Shown piece by piece: positions 36,847 to 45,699 of a stretch of DNA of 64,000 nt. Source of the DNA: Antrihabitans spumae (lineage in GTDB: Bacteria; Actinomycetota; Actinomycetes; Mycobacteriales; Mycobacteriaceae); the NCBI RefSeq assembly GCF_043944905.1, contig NZ_JBIMSN010000032.1, positions 1 through 64,000 on the forward strand. Reading direction: 5' to 3'. Positions within the stretch are counted from its first letter, which is position 1, and the number at the start of each line of letters is the position of its first letter. A program made the translations under genes and the position numbers. The notes beneath the pieces were generated by a model. The model ran no database searches and was not told the origin of the DNA. It saw only the letters and a list, made by a program, of their open reading frames with translations.

Positions 36847-38193
36847 ATGGATCCATTAGCTGCAGCCAATACCGCTTGGATGTTGGCCGCCACCGCTGCT
36901 GTTGCCCTGATGATTCCGGGCCTCGCGCTCTTCTACGGCGGCATGGTGAGCGTCCGCAACACCCTCAACATGGCAATGATGACGTTCGGCGCATTCGCCG
37001 TCGTCGGCGTCCTGTGGGTGCTGTTCGGCTACTCCGTCGGCTTCGGCGATTCGGTCGGTGGAGCCGGTCTGATCGGCGACCCGTTCGAGTATCTCGGGTT
37101 GGGCAAGTTGCTGACCGCCTCGGACCCGGCCGCATTGCCACCTGCGCTGTTCGCGGTGTTCCAGCTGTTGTTCGCGGCAATCACGGTCGCGCTCATCTCG
37201 GGAGCTTTCGCTGACAGGATGAAGTTCGCAGGTTGGATGGTCTTCGCGGGAATCTGGGCCACGCTCGTCTACTTCCCGGTCGCGCACTGGGTGTTCGCAT
37301 TCAACTCTGCCGACGGATCCGTTACGGGTGGCTGGATCGCCAACAAGCTCAAGGCGATCGACTTCGCCGGTGGCACCGCGGTCCACATCAACGCGGGCAT
37401 CGCGGCGTTGGCCGTGCTGTTCGTCCTCGGTAAGCGGCACGCGTTCCCGCATCCGCACCGCCCGCACAATCTTCCGCTGACGATGCTCGGTGCCGGCCTG
37501 CTGTACTTCGGCTGGTTCGGCTTCAACGGCGGTTCGGCATTGGCTGCGTCCAACAGCGCATCGGTCGTCGTCCTCAACACTGTTGCCGCGACGTGCGCGG
37601 GTGTCTGTGGCTGGCTGGTTATGGAACGCATCAAGGCCGGTCACGCTACGTCGCTCGGTGCAGCATCCGGCATGATCGCCGCACTCGTCGCGATCACACC
37701 CGCCTGTGGTGCGGTATCTCCGATCGGTGCACTGATCATCGGTGCCGCTGCCGGTGTCGTCTGCTGTGCAGCGGTGTCGCTCAAGTACAAGCTGGGATAC
37801 GACGACGCACTCGATGTTGTCGGCATCCACCTCGTCGGCGGTGTCCTCGGCACGCTCCTGATCGGCCTGCTGGCGACCGACGAAGCTCCCAACGCCGTTG
37901 CCGGATTGTTCTACGGCGGTGGGTTCGGTCAGCTCGGTAGGCAGACGGTCGCGGTGCTTGCCGTGCTCGCCTACACCTTCATCGTCACCTTCATCATCGC
38001 GAAGGTGCTCGACATGACGATGGGTCTGCGAGTCGATGCAGAAACCGAGTCCGGCGGCTTGGACTCGGCGATCCACGGTGAGACCGCCTACGTTCTCGAG
38101 GCGCTGGAACTTGCCAGAATGAGCGGCTCCGAAGCCGAGGTCAGTGCTGCTGCGGAAGCACTCGCTGCGGATGCGGTCGAGTCCAAGGCCTGA
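36847..38193 (+). CDS. amt: Ammonium transporter (Amt/MEP/Rh family)
   Basis: 448 residues with 11 predicted membrane helices. Family blocks: ALFYGGMVSVRN (about 27-38), the pore signature DFAGGTAVHINAGIAALAVL with the first central His (about 175), and DVVGIHLVGGVLGTLLIGLL with the second pore His (about 325). The C-terminal tail contains GETAY, the conserved cytosolic region. It conducts ammonium across the membrane. No glnB/glnK (PII) gene follows, unlike the usual amt-glnK pair; a hairpin terminator comes directly after. Confidence 0.94.
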   Translation: MDPLAAANTAWMLAATAAVALMIPGLALFYGGMVSVRNTLNMAMMTFGAFAVVGVLWVLFGYSVGFGDSVGGAGLIGDPFEYLGLGKLLTASDPAALPPALFAVFQLLFAAITVALISGAFADRMKFAGWMVFAGIWATLVYFPVAHWVFAFNSADGSVTGGWIANKLKAIDFAGGTAVHINAGIAALAVLFVLGKRHAFPHPHRPHNLPLTMLGAGLLYFGWFGFNGGSALAASNSASVVVLNTVAATCAGVCGWLVMERIKAGHATSLGAASGMIAALVAITPACGAVSPIGALIIGAAAGVVCCAAVSLKYKLGYDDALDVVGIHLVGGVLGTLLIGLLATDEAPNAVAGLFYGGGFGQLGRQTVAVLAVLAYTFIVTFIIAKVLDMTMGLRVDAETESGGLDSAIHGETAYVLEALELARMSGSEAEVSAAAEALAADAVESKA

Positions 38194-38206
38194 CAACCGA
38201 TCGAGA

Positions 38207-38246
38207 ACACGTGACGCCGGGACCGCAAGGTTCCGGCGTCACGTGT
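38207..38246 (+). terminator. amt terminator hairpin
   Basis: An 18-bp stem from ACACGTGACGCCGG and its complement, extended by GACC/GGTT, with GCAA loop, 13 bp after the amt stop. The following gap to 38372 also contains CTCGTGC and GCACGAG segments resembling a degenerate copy of the dispersed repeat. Confidence 0.8.
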
Positions 38247-38372
38247 GTTCGTCATTCCTCGTGCAGGTCCGGATACGCGCTAGCCGCAAGGAAGCGGAGC
38301 GGCAGACGCACGAGTTCGCTCGGTCCGGGTCCTTCGGTAGTTGAACCCCGGTCGGATTGTCGTGACGCGCGT

Positions 38373-39368
38373 CTATTCGCGCCCCGACGACACCCAGGAC
38401 GCCACGGCGGACCGCTCTCCGCTCACCAGCCCTGCTATCGAATCCAGCTCGGCAACCTGCGCTGCCGAAAGGTCGACCACCAGCGAGGAAACGTTCTCGT
38501 CGATCCGATGCTGTTTGCGCGTCCCAGGTATCGACACAACGGGCAAACCGAAGTCGCTGCCCTTGTGCCGCAGCCACGCCAGGCTGACCTGCGCGGCCGT
38601 GGCGCCGACCGCGTCCGCGACCGTCTGAATGGCCGCGACAGCCGCACGATTGGTGTCGATGCTGCCGTCGTCGAATCTCGGAAAGTGGTTGCGGATGTCG
38701 TTGCTGCTGATCGTGTCCGCGGTGACCGTTCCGGTGAGAAATCCCCGCCCGAGTGGCGCATACGGAACGAAGCCGACGCCGAGTTCGGCAGCTGCGGGAA
38801 CGACGTTCGATTCGACGTCTCGACTCCAAATGCTCCATTCCGATTGCACGGCGGCAATCGGATGGACCGCCACCGCGCGGCGCAATTCGGCCGCGGTGAC
38901 CTCGGACAGGCCGAGATGGCGGACCTTCCCCTCGGTCACGAGCTCGGCCATGGCCGCGACTGTGTCTTCGATCGGTGTGTTCGGATCGAGTCGGTGCAGG
39001 TAGTACAGGTCGACCGTGTCGGTACCGAGACGCTGCAGACTTTCGTCGATGCATTGCCGAACATAATCTCGGTCGCCGCGTACTCCGCGATCGCCGGCCG
39101 CAGGATTGCCGGTGATGCCGAACTTGGTTGCGAGTTGCACCTCGGCACGACGATCGCGGAGAACAGCGGCGATGAGTTGCTCGTTCGAACCGCCGCCGTA
39201 CACGTTGGCCGTGTCGATGAATGTCACGCCGACATCGATCGCGTGGTGCAGCGTCGCCAGCGCGTCGGCGGGTTCGACGGCACCGTAGACGGGCGTCAAT
39301 GCCATGCCACCGAATCCGAGTTGGCTTGTCGTCAGATTGTCGCCGAGAGTGATGGGGGAAGCAGTCAT
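38373..39368 (-). CDS. Aldo/keto reductase
   Basis: 331-residue TIM-barrel oxidoreductase. The catalytic tetrad is seen as Asp and Tyr in FIDTANVYGGG (about 50-60), Lys in ATKFG (about 80) and His in YYLHRLDP (about 122). NADPH-binding residues lie in the C-terminal SIPGTRKQHRIDEN. Substrate unknown. It overlaps the upstream fdhD stop by 4 nt (ATGA), so it is translated as the third gene of the molybdopterin-oxidoreductase operon, perhaps acting on a related carbonyl compound. Confidence 0.87.
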   Translation of the reverse strand: MTASPITLGDNLTTSQLGFGGMALTPVYGAVEPADALATLHHAIDVGVTFIDTANVYGGGSNEQLIAAVLRDRRAEVQLATKFGITGNPAAGDRGVRGDRDYVRQCIDESLQRLGTDTVDLYYLHRLDPNTPIEDTVAAMAELVTEGKVRHLGLSEVTAAELRRAVAVHPIAAVQSEWSIWSRDVESNVVPAAAELGVGFVPYAPLGRGFLTGTVTADTISSNDIRNHFPRFDDGSIDTNRAAVAAIQTVADAVGATAAQVSLAWLRHKGSDFGLPVVSIPGTRKQHRIDENVSSLVVDLSAAQVAELDSIAGLVSGERSAVASWVSSGRE

Positions 39369-40216
39369 GACTCCAAAGTAGGCCGCCCGACCGAAGTCTG
39401 TTTGAGTCGATCGCTTCGGCAGTAGACGTTCATCGTCTCGCCACGGAGAAACCCGACGAGTGTCAGTCCGTTGTCCGCCGCGAGATCCACTGCGAGCGAC
39501 GACGGCGCCGACACTGCGCCGAGCATCGGTATGCCTGCCATCACGGCCTTCTGTACGAGTTCGAAGGAAGCTCTGCCGCTGACGATCAATACGCAGTCGC
39601 TCATGGGCACGCGGCCTTCGGCGATGCCCCAGCCGATCACCTTGTCGACCGCGTTGTGGCGGCCGACGTCCTCGCGGACGACGAGCAGGGCGCCGTCGGC
39701 GCTGAACAAACCAGCCGCATGCAGGCCGCCCGTCGCGTCGAACGTTCGCTGGTTCTTACGAAGTGTCTGCGTCATCGACGCCAGAATCCCGGCCTCGACG
39801 GCAAGTTCCGTCTGCGCGATATCGAATCGCGACGTCGCCGCGACGTCGGCGAGCGATTCCTTACCGCACACTCCGCACGCGCTCGATGTCATGACGTGCC
39901 TGTGCCCCAACGCATCCGGCCGTGCGGTCGCGGCGAGTGTCACGTCGAGAACGTTGTAGGTATTGACACCGTCTTCGTCCGCACCGGCGCAGTAGCGAAC
40001 AGCGACCACATCGCCCGCGTCAGCGATCACACCCTCGCTGAGGAGAAATCCGTGCACCAGGTCGATGTCGTTGCCCGGGGTCCGCATCGTCACGTTCACC
40101 GGCGTGCCCGCAATCCGCAGCTCGAGCGGCTCCTCGACAGCGAGTGTGTCCGGTCGGCGGACGGACCCTGTTGCGGTGATCCGCAGAACCTGGCGACGTG
40201 AGGTGATGCGGCCCAT
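39365..40216 (-). CDS. fdhD: Formate dehydrogenase accessory sulfurtransferase FdhD
   Basis: 283 residues from the ATG that overlaps the preceding stop by one base (TGATG). The sulfur-relay loop ACGVCGKESL (about 114-123) contains the two conserved cysteines. FdhD transfers sulfur from a cysteine desulfurase to the molybdenum cofactor, which is needed for activity of FdhF-type enzymes. Its client is evidently the oxidoreductase encoded directly upstream. Confidence 0.93.
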   Translation of the reverse strand: MGRITSRRQVLRITATGSVRRPDTLAVEEPLELRIAGTPVNVTMRTPGNDIDLVHGFLLSEGVIADAGDVVAVRYCAGADEDGVNTYNVLDVTLAATARPDALGHRHVMTSSACGVCGKESLADVAATSRFDIAQTELAVEAGILASMTQTLRKNQRTFDATGGLHAAGLFSADGALLVVREDVGRHNAVDKVIGWGIAEGRVPMSDCVLIVSGRASFELVQKAVMAGIPMLGAVSAPSSLAVDLAADNGLTLVGFLRGETMNVYCRSDRLKQTSVGRPTLES

Positions 40217-42519
40217 CAGTCCGCCCGTTCGAGCCGGACTGTAATCGCCTTGGATACCGGCGTATTCGATTTGTCCGCAACATGATCCAGTGGGATCAGC
40301 GGATTCGTCTCTGGATAGTAGGCCGCGGCGTTGCCGCGCGGAGTGCTGTAGGCGACGATCCGGAAACCGTCGACGCGACGTTCCTCGACGCGGCCCTCGG
40401 TCGGCCATTCGGAGACGATGTTCACCAGATCGCCGTCGCTGAACCCGAGTTCGGCGATGTCGGCTGCGTTGACGAAGACGACCTGCCTGCCGTTCTTCAC
40501 GCCGCGGTATCTGTCGTCGAGACCGTAGATCGTCGTGTTGTACTGATCGTGGCTGCGCATCGTCTGCAGTACGAGGCGTCCCGGCGGGGTAGGCACCCAG
40601 GCCAGTTCGTTGACTGCAAAATTGGCTTTGCCTGTGGCTGTGACGAATTCACGTGAATCGCGGGGCGGGTGCGGTAGCTGGAAGCCGTTGCGCTCGCGGA
40701 CACGTGTGTTGTAGTCGGAGCAGCCGGGGATCACTCTGGAGATCGCGTCGCGAATCAGGTCGTAGTCTTTTTCGAACTCCGACCACCGAACCTGGTGGTC
40801 GGGTCCGAACAGTTCGGTCGCCAGTTGGCACACGATCGCGACCTCGCTGCGAAGGTCCGAGCTGACCGGTGCCAACCTGCCGGTGGACAGGTGGACCATC
40901 GACATCGAATCCTCGACGGAGACATGCTGTTTGGTGCCGTCCTGCAGATCGAGGTCGGAACGGCCGAGCGTGGGCAGGATCAATGCGACTTCGCCGGGGA
41001 CTACGTGACTTCGGTTGAGCTTCGTCGAGACCTGCACGGTCAGAGCACAATTGCGCAACGCTGCCTCGGTCACGTCGGTATCCGGCGTTGCGGAGACGAA
41101 ATTGCCGCCCATGGCCATGAATATCTTCGCCGTCCCGTCGCGCATCGCGCGGATCGAATCGACTGTGTCCAAACCGTGTTCGCGCGGACTGGACATCGCG
41201 AATTCGGCATCGAGTGCGTCGAGGAAGGAGTCCGGCATCCGCTCGAAGATGCCCATCGTGCGGTCGCCCTGCACGTTCGAGTGTCCTCGTACCGGGCACA
41301 CGCCTGCGCCGGGTTTGCCCATCATGCCGCGAAGCAGCAGCAGGTTGGTCGCCTCTTCGATGGTCGCGACAGCGTGCCGCTGCTGCGTCAATCCCATTGC
41401 CCAACAGGTGATGGTGCGCTCCGAGGCGATGAGTGCTGCAGCGGTCTCGTCGAGCTGAGTCCGGGTCAAACCGGTTGCCTCGAGCACGGCGTCGAGGTCG
41501 ACCGCACGCATGTGCGCTTCGTATTCGGCGAAACCGGCGCAGTGTGCGTCGACGAAGGCCCTGTCGACCACGGTCCCCGGCGCGCGATCCTCGGCCTCGA
41601 AGAGCAACCTGCCGAGCCCTTGGAACAGGGCCATGTCGCCACCGATGCGGATCTGCAGGAACTCGTCCGCGATCTCGGTGCCGCCACGCAGTAGGCCACT
41701 GAGGCGCTGGGGGTCCTTGAAGCCCTTCAGGCCCGCCTCGGGAAGCGGATTGATGGCAATTATTTTGGCGCCGTTGCGCTTTGCCGTTTCCAAGGTCGAC
41801 AGCATGCGCGGGTGGTTGGTACCCGGATTCTGGCCGGCGATGAGGATCAGGTCCGCCTTGGTCAAGTCGTCGATGGACACCGACCCCTTGCCGATGCCGA
41901 TCGCTGCGGTCAGGGCGGTGCCGGACGATTCGTGACACATGTTGGAGCAGTCGGGCAGATTGTTGGTACCGAAACTGCGGACCAGCAACTGATAGAGGAA
42001 CGCGGTTTCGTTGCTTGTTCGTCCCGAGGTGTAGAAGATCGCTTCGTCGGGGGAGGACAGCGCGCGCAATCCATCGGCGATCAGCCGGTAGGCGTCGCGC
42101 CACGAAATCGGTTGATAGTGCGTGGCATTCGGCGTGAGCACCATCGGGTGGGTCAGGCGCCCCTGCTGGCCGAGCCAGAAGCCGGACTTGGTCGCCAGTT
42201 CCGCGACCGAGTGCTCGGCAAAGAACTCCGGTGTGACGGTCCGCAGCGTCGCTTCCTCTGCGACCGCCTTGGCGCCGTTCTCGCAGAATTCGGCGGGACG
42301 CCGATGGCCGAGCGGTTCGGGCCATGCGCAGCCTGGGCAATCGAATCCGTCGTGATGGTTGAGGCGAGCGAGCGACCTCGACGTGCGCAGCAGACCCATC
42401 TGTTCGAGGCTGCGCCGCATCGAGACGGCGACGGCGGTGAGCCCGGCCGCCTTGTTCTTCGGCGACGTGACCGCAAGCGCGGACTCGTCGATGTCGCTGG
42501 TCGGTCCCGTGCGGGTCAT
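40216..42519 (-). CDS. FdhF/YdeP-family molybdopterin oxidoreductase
   Basis: 767 residues. Prokaryotic molybdopterin oxidoreductase of the YdeP/FdhF branch, as in Rv2900c. The N-terminal CPGCAWPEP cluster (about 59-67) and CENGAKAVAEEAT are typical. The segment CSNMCHESSG (about 190) contains the cysteine expected to bind Mo; there is no selenocysteine. The bis-MGD binding C-terminal domain (VSEWPTEGRVEERRV) ends the protein. Substrate may be formate or another small molecule; YdeP relatives are acid-stress linked. The ATG at 42519 follows GGAGC. The KstR-type box lies 54 bp upstream, so its expression may also be affected. Confidence 0.88.
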   Translation of the reverse strand: MTRTGPTSDIDESALAVTSPKNKAAGLTAVAVSMRRSLEQMGLLRTSRSLARLNHHDGFDCPGCAWPEPLGHRRPAEFCENGAKAVAEEATLRTVTPEFFAEHSVAELATKSGFWLGQQGRLTHPMVLTPNATHYQPISWRDAYRLIADGLRALSSPDEAIFYTSGRTSNETAFLYQLLVRSFGTNNLPDCSNMCHESSGTALTAAIGIGKGSVSIDDLTKADLILIAGQNPGTNHPRMLSTLETAKRNGAKIIAINPLPEAGLKGFKDPQRLSGLLRGGTEIADEFLQIRIGGDMALFQGLGRLLFEAEDRAPGTVVDRAFVDAHCAGFAEYEAHMRAVDLDAVLEATGLTRTQLDETAAALIASERTITCWAMGLTQQRHAVATIEEATNLLLLRGMMGKPGAGVCPVRGHSNVQGDRTMGIFERMPDSFLDALDAEFAMSSPREHGLDTVDSIRAMRDGTAKIFMAMGGNFVSATPDTDVTEAALRNCALTVQVSTKLNRSHVVPGEVALILPTLGRSDLDLQDGTKQHVSVEDSMSMVHLSTGRLAPVSSDLRSEVAIVCQLATELFGPDHQVRWSEFEKDYDLIRDAISRVIPGCSDYNTRVRERNGFQLPHPPRDSREFVTATGKANFAVNELAWVPTPPGRLVLQTMRSHDQYNTTIYGLDDRYRGVKNGRQVVFVNAADIAELGFSDGDLVNIVSEWPTEGRVEERRVDGFRIVAYSTPRGNAAAYYPETNPLIPLDHVADKSNTPVSKAITVRLERAD

Positions 42520-42572
42520 TGCTCCATAGTGCCTCTTTGCTCGGACGCCTCCAACCCAGGGCAAGGGCAAAT

Positions 42573-42603
42573 CTAGAACAAGTTCTAGTTCGTCCCGTAT
42601 GAT
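42573..42603 (+). promoter_or_regulatory. KstR-type operator overlapping a promoter
   Basis: The perfect 16-bp palindrome CTAGAACAAGTTCTAG (42573-42588) fits the KstR consensus TNNAACNNGTTNNA at every fixed position. A TATGAT -10 lies at 42598-42603; with 17-nt spacing the -35 hexamer falls inside the palindrome. Binding would block the promoter of the gene at 42635. Confidence 0.75.
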
Positions 42604-42634
42604 CTGCGGCAAGGACGTGGAGAGGAAGAGAAGT

Positions 42635-43621
42635 ATGACTGTGGCGGTGACGGGTGCGAGCGGATATCTCGGCGTCAACCTGGTCAGACAGCTGGTGGCC
42701 GATGGCGAGTCGGTCCGCGCGTTGGATGTAGCCCGCTCGCCGCACTTTCCGTCCGGTGTGGAGTTCCGAAAGGCGAACGTGCTCGACCCGGAGTCGATCC
42801 GGAGTGCTCTGACGGGTGTCGACACCGTGTACCACCTCGTCGCGAAGATCACCCTGTCCGAACAAGACGAGATCGCCTGGCGGCTCAACGTCGACGGTGC
42901 GCGAAACACCGCCGAAGCTGCGTTGGCGGCAGGTGTCCGGCGCTACGTGCACTGCAGTTCCATACATGCCTTCGACCAGTACCGATGCCAGGAAATCGAC
43001 GAGACGAGCCCGCGGTCCGAGGATGGGAAGATCCCTGTATACGACCGCTCGAAGTGGGCGGGGGAGCAGCAGGTCCAAGAGGTCGTCAAAGCCGGCCTCG
43101 ACGCCGTGATCTGCAATCCGACGGGCGTGTACGGCCCGACCGATTTCGGCATGGCCGGCCTGTCGAGGATCAACGGCCTGATTGCGATGGCCATCCGCGG
43201 CCGGATGCCGTTCACGCTGGAGGGCGGCTTCGATCTCGTGGACGTCCGCGATGTCGCAACCGGCCTCGTCGCCGCTGCCGACCGCGGACGAACCGGTGAG
43301 AACTACCTGCTGGCAGGCGAATTCTGCGTGATGGCCGACGTGTTTCGGCGGGCCGCCAGGAAGGCGGGACGAAGCGGACGTATCGCGGCCGTTCCGCTGC
43401 GCGCGGTGCTACCGATGATCCCGATCGCGGAACGAATCGGTAAGCGATTCGGATCGGATCTGATCAGCGCAGGCTCTTTGGCGGCGCTCGTGGCGAGCCC
43501 GCGGATCGACAACGCCAAAGCAGTCACCGAACTCGGCTACCGAGCGCGTACGTCGACGCAGACGGTCGACGATCTGGTCGAGTTCCTGCAGTTCGCGCGC
43601 ACGCAGAGGCAGCGCGCGTGA
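42635..43621 (+). CDS. NAD(P)-dependent epimerase / 3beta-hydroxysteroid dehydrogenase-type enzyme
   Basis: 328-residue extended SDR. Nucleotide motif VTGASGYLGVNLV at residues 5-17, catalytic Ser region HCSSIHAF (about 108) and Y-x-x-x-K as YDRSKWAGE (about 138). These patterns are shared by 3beta-HSD/isomerases and sugar epimerases. The ATG at 42635 is preceded by GAGAGGAAGAG. A KstR-type operator covers its promoter and a ketosteroid-isomerase-like gene is coupled downstream, so a steroid substrate is a reasonable inference, not proved by the sequence. Confidence 0.82.
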   Translation: MTVAVTGASGYLGVNLVRQLVADGESVRALDVARSPHFPSGVEFRKANVLDPESIRSALTGVDTVYHLVAKITLSEQDEIAWRLNVDGARNTAEAALAAGVRRYVHCSSIHAFDQYRCQEIDETSPRSEDGKIPVYDRSKWAGEQQVQEVVKAGLDAVICNPTGVYGPTDFGMAGLSRINGLIAMAIRGRMPFTLEGGFDLVDVRDVATGLVAAADRGRTGENYLLAGEFCVMADVFRRAARKAGRSGRIAAVPLRAVLPMIPIAERIGKRFGSDLISAGSLAALVASPRIDNAKAVTELGYRARTSTQTVDDLVEFLQFARTQRQRA

Positions 43622-44415
43622 CCGTGGCGGTGACCCCCGACGACCTACTCGAGTTCGTCGAGCGTTCGCCGCTTGCCGTCGCCGCGCACGACAAGGCCGC
43701 GTGGCTCGCGCTCTTCGCTCCCCGCCATGTCGTCGAGGATCCGGTAGGTGGGCGCCCGGTCGTCGGCGGTCTGTACGACCGCCGCGGCGGCAGTCGTGGC
43801 CCCCACGCGCTGTCGCGATTCTGGGACACCTACATCGCGCCGCGGTCCATCCGTTTCCGCTACGACGGACCCGATATCGTCCGCGGTCTCGATGTCGTTC
43901 GAAATGTCACGATCGAGATCACCGACACCGCGGGTGTCGTGCTCGAGACGCCGGCCTATCTGCTGTACGAACTGACGACCGACAGTGGTCCGCTGCGGAT
44001 CGGACGACTCGCCGCACACTGGGAGGTCGGGCCTGTCGTTGCACAGCTCGCGGGGTTCGATCGTGCACACACCCGATCGATCGCGCAGACCAATATTCGC
44101 CTACTGAAGTACCAGGGCCTCGGCGGCGCTTTCGCGTTCGGGCGAGCCATGCGCAGCGTCGGAAATTCCGGTAAAGCCGCTGTAGCCGAACTTGTTTCGC
44201 AGGCACAGGCGGGTTCCGACGACGCGGTGCAACTGTTCGGCGGGGCGGTCGTCGGGAACCTCACGAAGGTGATCGCATCGGGCGATGTCGTCGTCTCGAC
44301 ATGTGTTGGGGGCGAAGTGCCCGCGGTGTTGTTCTGCTATCTGGATCGACGCAGCGGAACCGTGGTCGGAACCGACCTTTTCACCGCACCGGAGGGTGTC
44401 GGACTGCCTCGGTAG
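43618..44415 (+). CDS. SnoaL/NTF2-like protein
   Basis: 265 residues, GTG start overlapping the previous stop by 4 nt (translational coupling). The N-terminal two thirds look like an NTF2/SnoaL fold (AAWLALFAPRHVVEDPVGGRP, with the DPVG turn common to ketosteroid-isomerase relatives) followed by a helical C-terminal extension of about 100 residues. A steroid or polycyclic substrate is suggested by the partner gene and the KstR-type box. No definite catalytic Asp can be assigned. Confidence 0.68.
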   Translation: MTVAVTPDDLLEFVERSPLAVAAHDKAAWLALFAPRHVVEDPVGGRPVVGGLYDRRGGSRGPHALSRFWDTYIAPRSIRFRYDGPDIVRGLDVVRNVTIEITDTAGVVLETPAYLLYELTTDSGPLRIGRLAAHWEVGPVVAQLAGFDRAHTRSIAQTNIRLLKYQGLGGAFAFGRAMRSVGNSGKAAVAELVSQAQAGSDDAVQLFGGAVVGNLTKVIASGDVVVSTCVGGEVPAVLFCYLDRRSGTVVGTDLFTAPEGVGLPR

Positions 44416-44418
44416 CCT
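44413..44418 (+). promoter_or_regulatory. -10 element for a leaderless GNAT gene
   Basis: TAGCCT ends 6 nt before the ATG at 44425, and overlaps the end of the preceding coding region including its stop. No ribosome-binding site is present. Confidence 0.5.
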
Positions 44419-44424
44419 GTTGCC

Positions 44425-45030
44425 ATGACTATCGTGCGCCCGACACAGAAGTCGGACATCGCAGAAGTGTCCAGAACCCTCGCGCGGGCGTTCTTCGACG
44501 ACCCGGTTATGACGTTTATGCTGCCCGACGACGCCAAGCGTGAGAAGGGGCTCGCGAGGTTGTTCGGCGCGATCGCGCGCTACCAGTACCTGTCACAGGG
44601 TGGCTGTGAAGTAGCAACCGGTGCCGACGGTGCAATCGGTGGAGCGACCCTGTGGGCGCCGCCCGGCGGCTGGAAGTCGTCCGGTTGGACGGAACTGCGT
44701 TCGGTGCCCGCGATGATCATGGCTTTCGGAAGTCGAATACAGCTCGGCGGCGAGGTCAACGAGACGATGAAGGCAAACCATCCGGAAGAGCCGCATTGGT
44801 ATCTGTCGGTTATCGGCACCGATCCGTCTGTGCGCGGTGGCGGCTTCGGCCACAGCCTGATGACGTCACGTCTGAATCGATGCGACGCCGAGCACGCACC
44901 GGCCTATCTGGAATCGAGTAAGCCCGACAACGTGCCGTACTACGAGCGATTCGGTTTCGAGGTCACCCGCGAGGTCGTGCTCCCCAAGGGCGGTCCCACC
45001 CTCTGGGCGATGTGGCGTAATCCGCGCTAG
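44425..45030 (+). CDS. GNAT-family N-acetyltransferase
   Basis: 201 residues. The GNAT core is visible: acetyl-CoA loop LSVIGTDPSVRGGGFGHSLM (motif A, with R/Q-x-x-G-x-G/A variant VRGGGFG, about 130-149), and C-terminal YYERFGFEVTRE (motif B). Substrate unknown. Probably transcribed from its own leaderless promoter rather than with the upstream steroid-type pair. Confidence 0.85.
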   Translation: MTIVRPTQKSDIAEVSRTLARAFFDDPVMTFMLPDDAKREKGLARLFGAIARYQYLSQGGCEVATGADGAIGGATLWAPPGGWKSSGWTELRSVPAMIMAFGSRIQLGGEVNETMKANHPEEPHWYLSVIGTDPSVRGGGFGHSLMTSRLNRCDAEHAPAYLESSKPDNVPYYERFGFEVTREVVLPKGGPTLWAMWRNPR

Positions 45031-45132
45031 CGCTGCAACTCACCCGCTTGCGGTTCGGATCGACCTGGACGCGTTCGTGTAGTCGGCCGCTTCGTGCACC
45101 GCTTCGAAGCGACCGACCGATCACGAGTTGAG

Positions 45133-45258
45133 TCAGAGAATTCCGCCGAGCAGGCCGAGGAGACCTCCGAGCAGGCCACCGCCGCCACTTTCACCGCCGC
45201 CGCCGCTGCCCGAGCTACCGGTTCCGAACAATCCGCTGAGCAGTTCCGTTGATCCCAT
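45133..45258 (-). CDS. 41-residue Gly/Leu-rich peptide
   Basis: A short frame with an excellent ribosome-binding site (GGAGGAG, 6 nt before ATG). The peptide starts MGSTELLSGLFGTGSSG, has a GGGGESGGGG linker and ends in a hydrophobic LLGGLLGLLGGIL. The C-terminal segment could be a short membrane-inserting helix. No family recognised. It is isolated: about 100 bp beyond the convergent GNAT gene and preceded by a long gene-free region. Alternatives: a membrane-active or type I toxin-like peptide, a small regulator, or a spurious frame; the strong ribosome-binding site argues against the last. Confidence 0.5.
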   Translation of the reverse strand: MGSTELLSGLFGTGSSGSGGGGESGGGGLLGGLLGLLGGIL

Positions 45259-45699
45259 GACATCTCCTCCGTATTCGATTGAACCTGAGCTGGCGACCAA
45301 GGTTTCGGTGTCTCAGGTGTCACGATTTTATTACGAAGAGGTCTCGAAGCGCGTGATTATTGCGAAATCTTTATCTGAAATGTCTTGCTAATGTGCTCGG
45401 CATGGGGATCGGGGACGAATCGTGCGGCGATGGAGTGGGCCCAAGAGCCGTCGTCGATCGACGATGCTCAACGCTTGCTGGGTGTTCAGCGACGTAGCCG
45501 CGGGGTCGCAGTCGGTTCGTCGCCAAGCGGCTGACTCGACGTTCGAGAAAAGTCTGCCCGTCGTGCAGATTTAACGTGGCAGGCGGTCTACTATTGCGGA
45601 GGAAGGGCGGGGGATTCAGTGACCCTCATCCATTGAATCCTCCACCCTTCTGCCAATTCTCTCGGCCCTTGATCGTTTGCGCATCGTTTGCGCGGCCAC
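45259..45699. other. Gene-free region with a 20-bp hairpin
   Basis: About 440 bp. AT-richer than its surroundings at 45310-45390 (GATTTTATTACG, TTATTGCGAAATC), which probably holds the promoter of the short peptide gene on the minus strand. At 45602-45650 a hairpin with a 20-bp stem (three G-T wobble pairs) and 9-nt loop follows the end of the minus-strand adenylation-domain fragment and may terminate it. An open frame across the hairpin looks non-coding. Confidence 0.55.
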
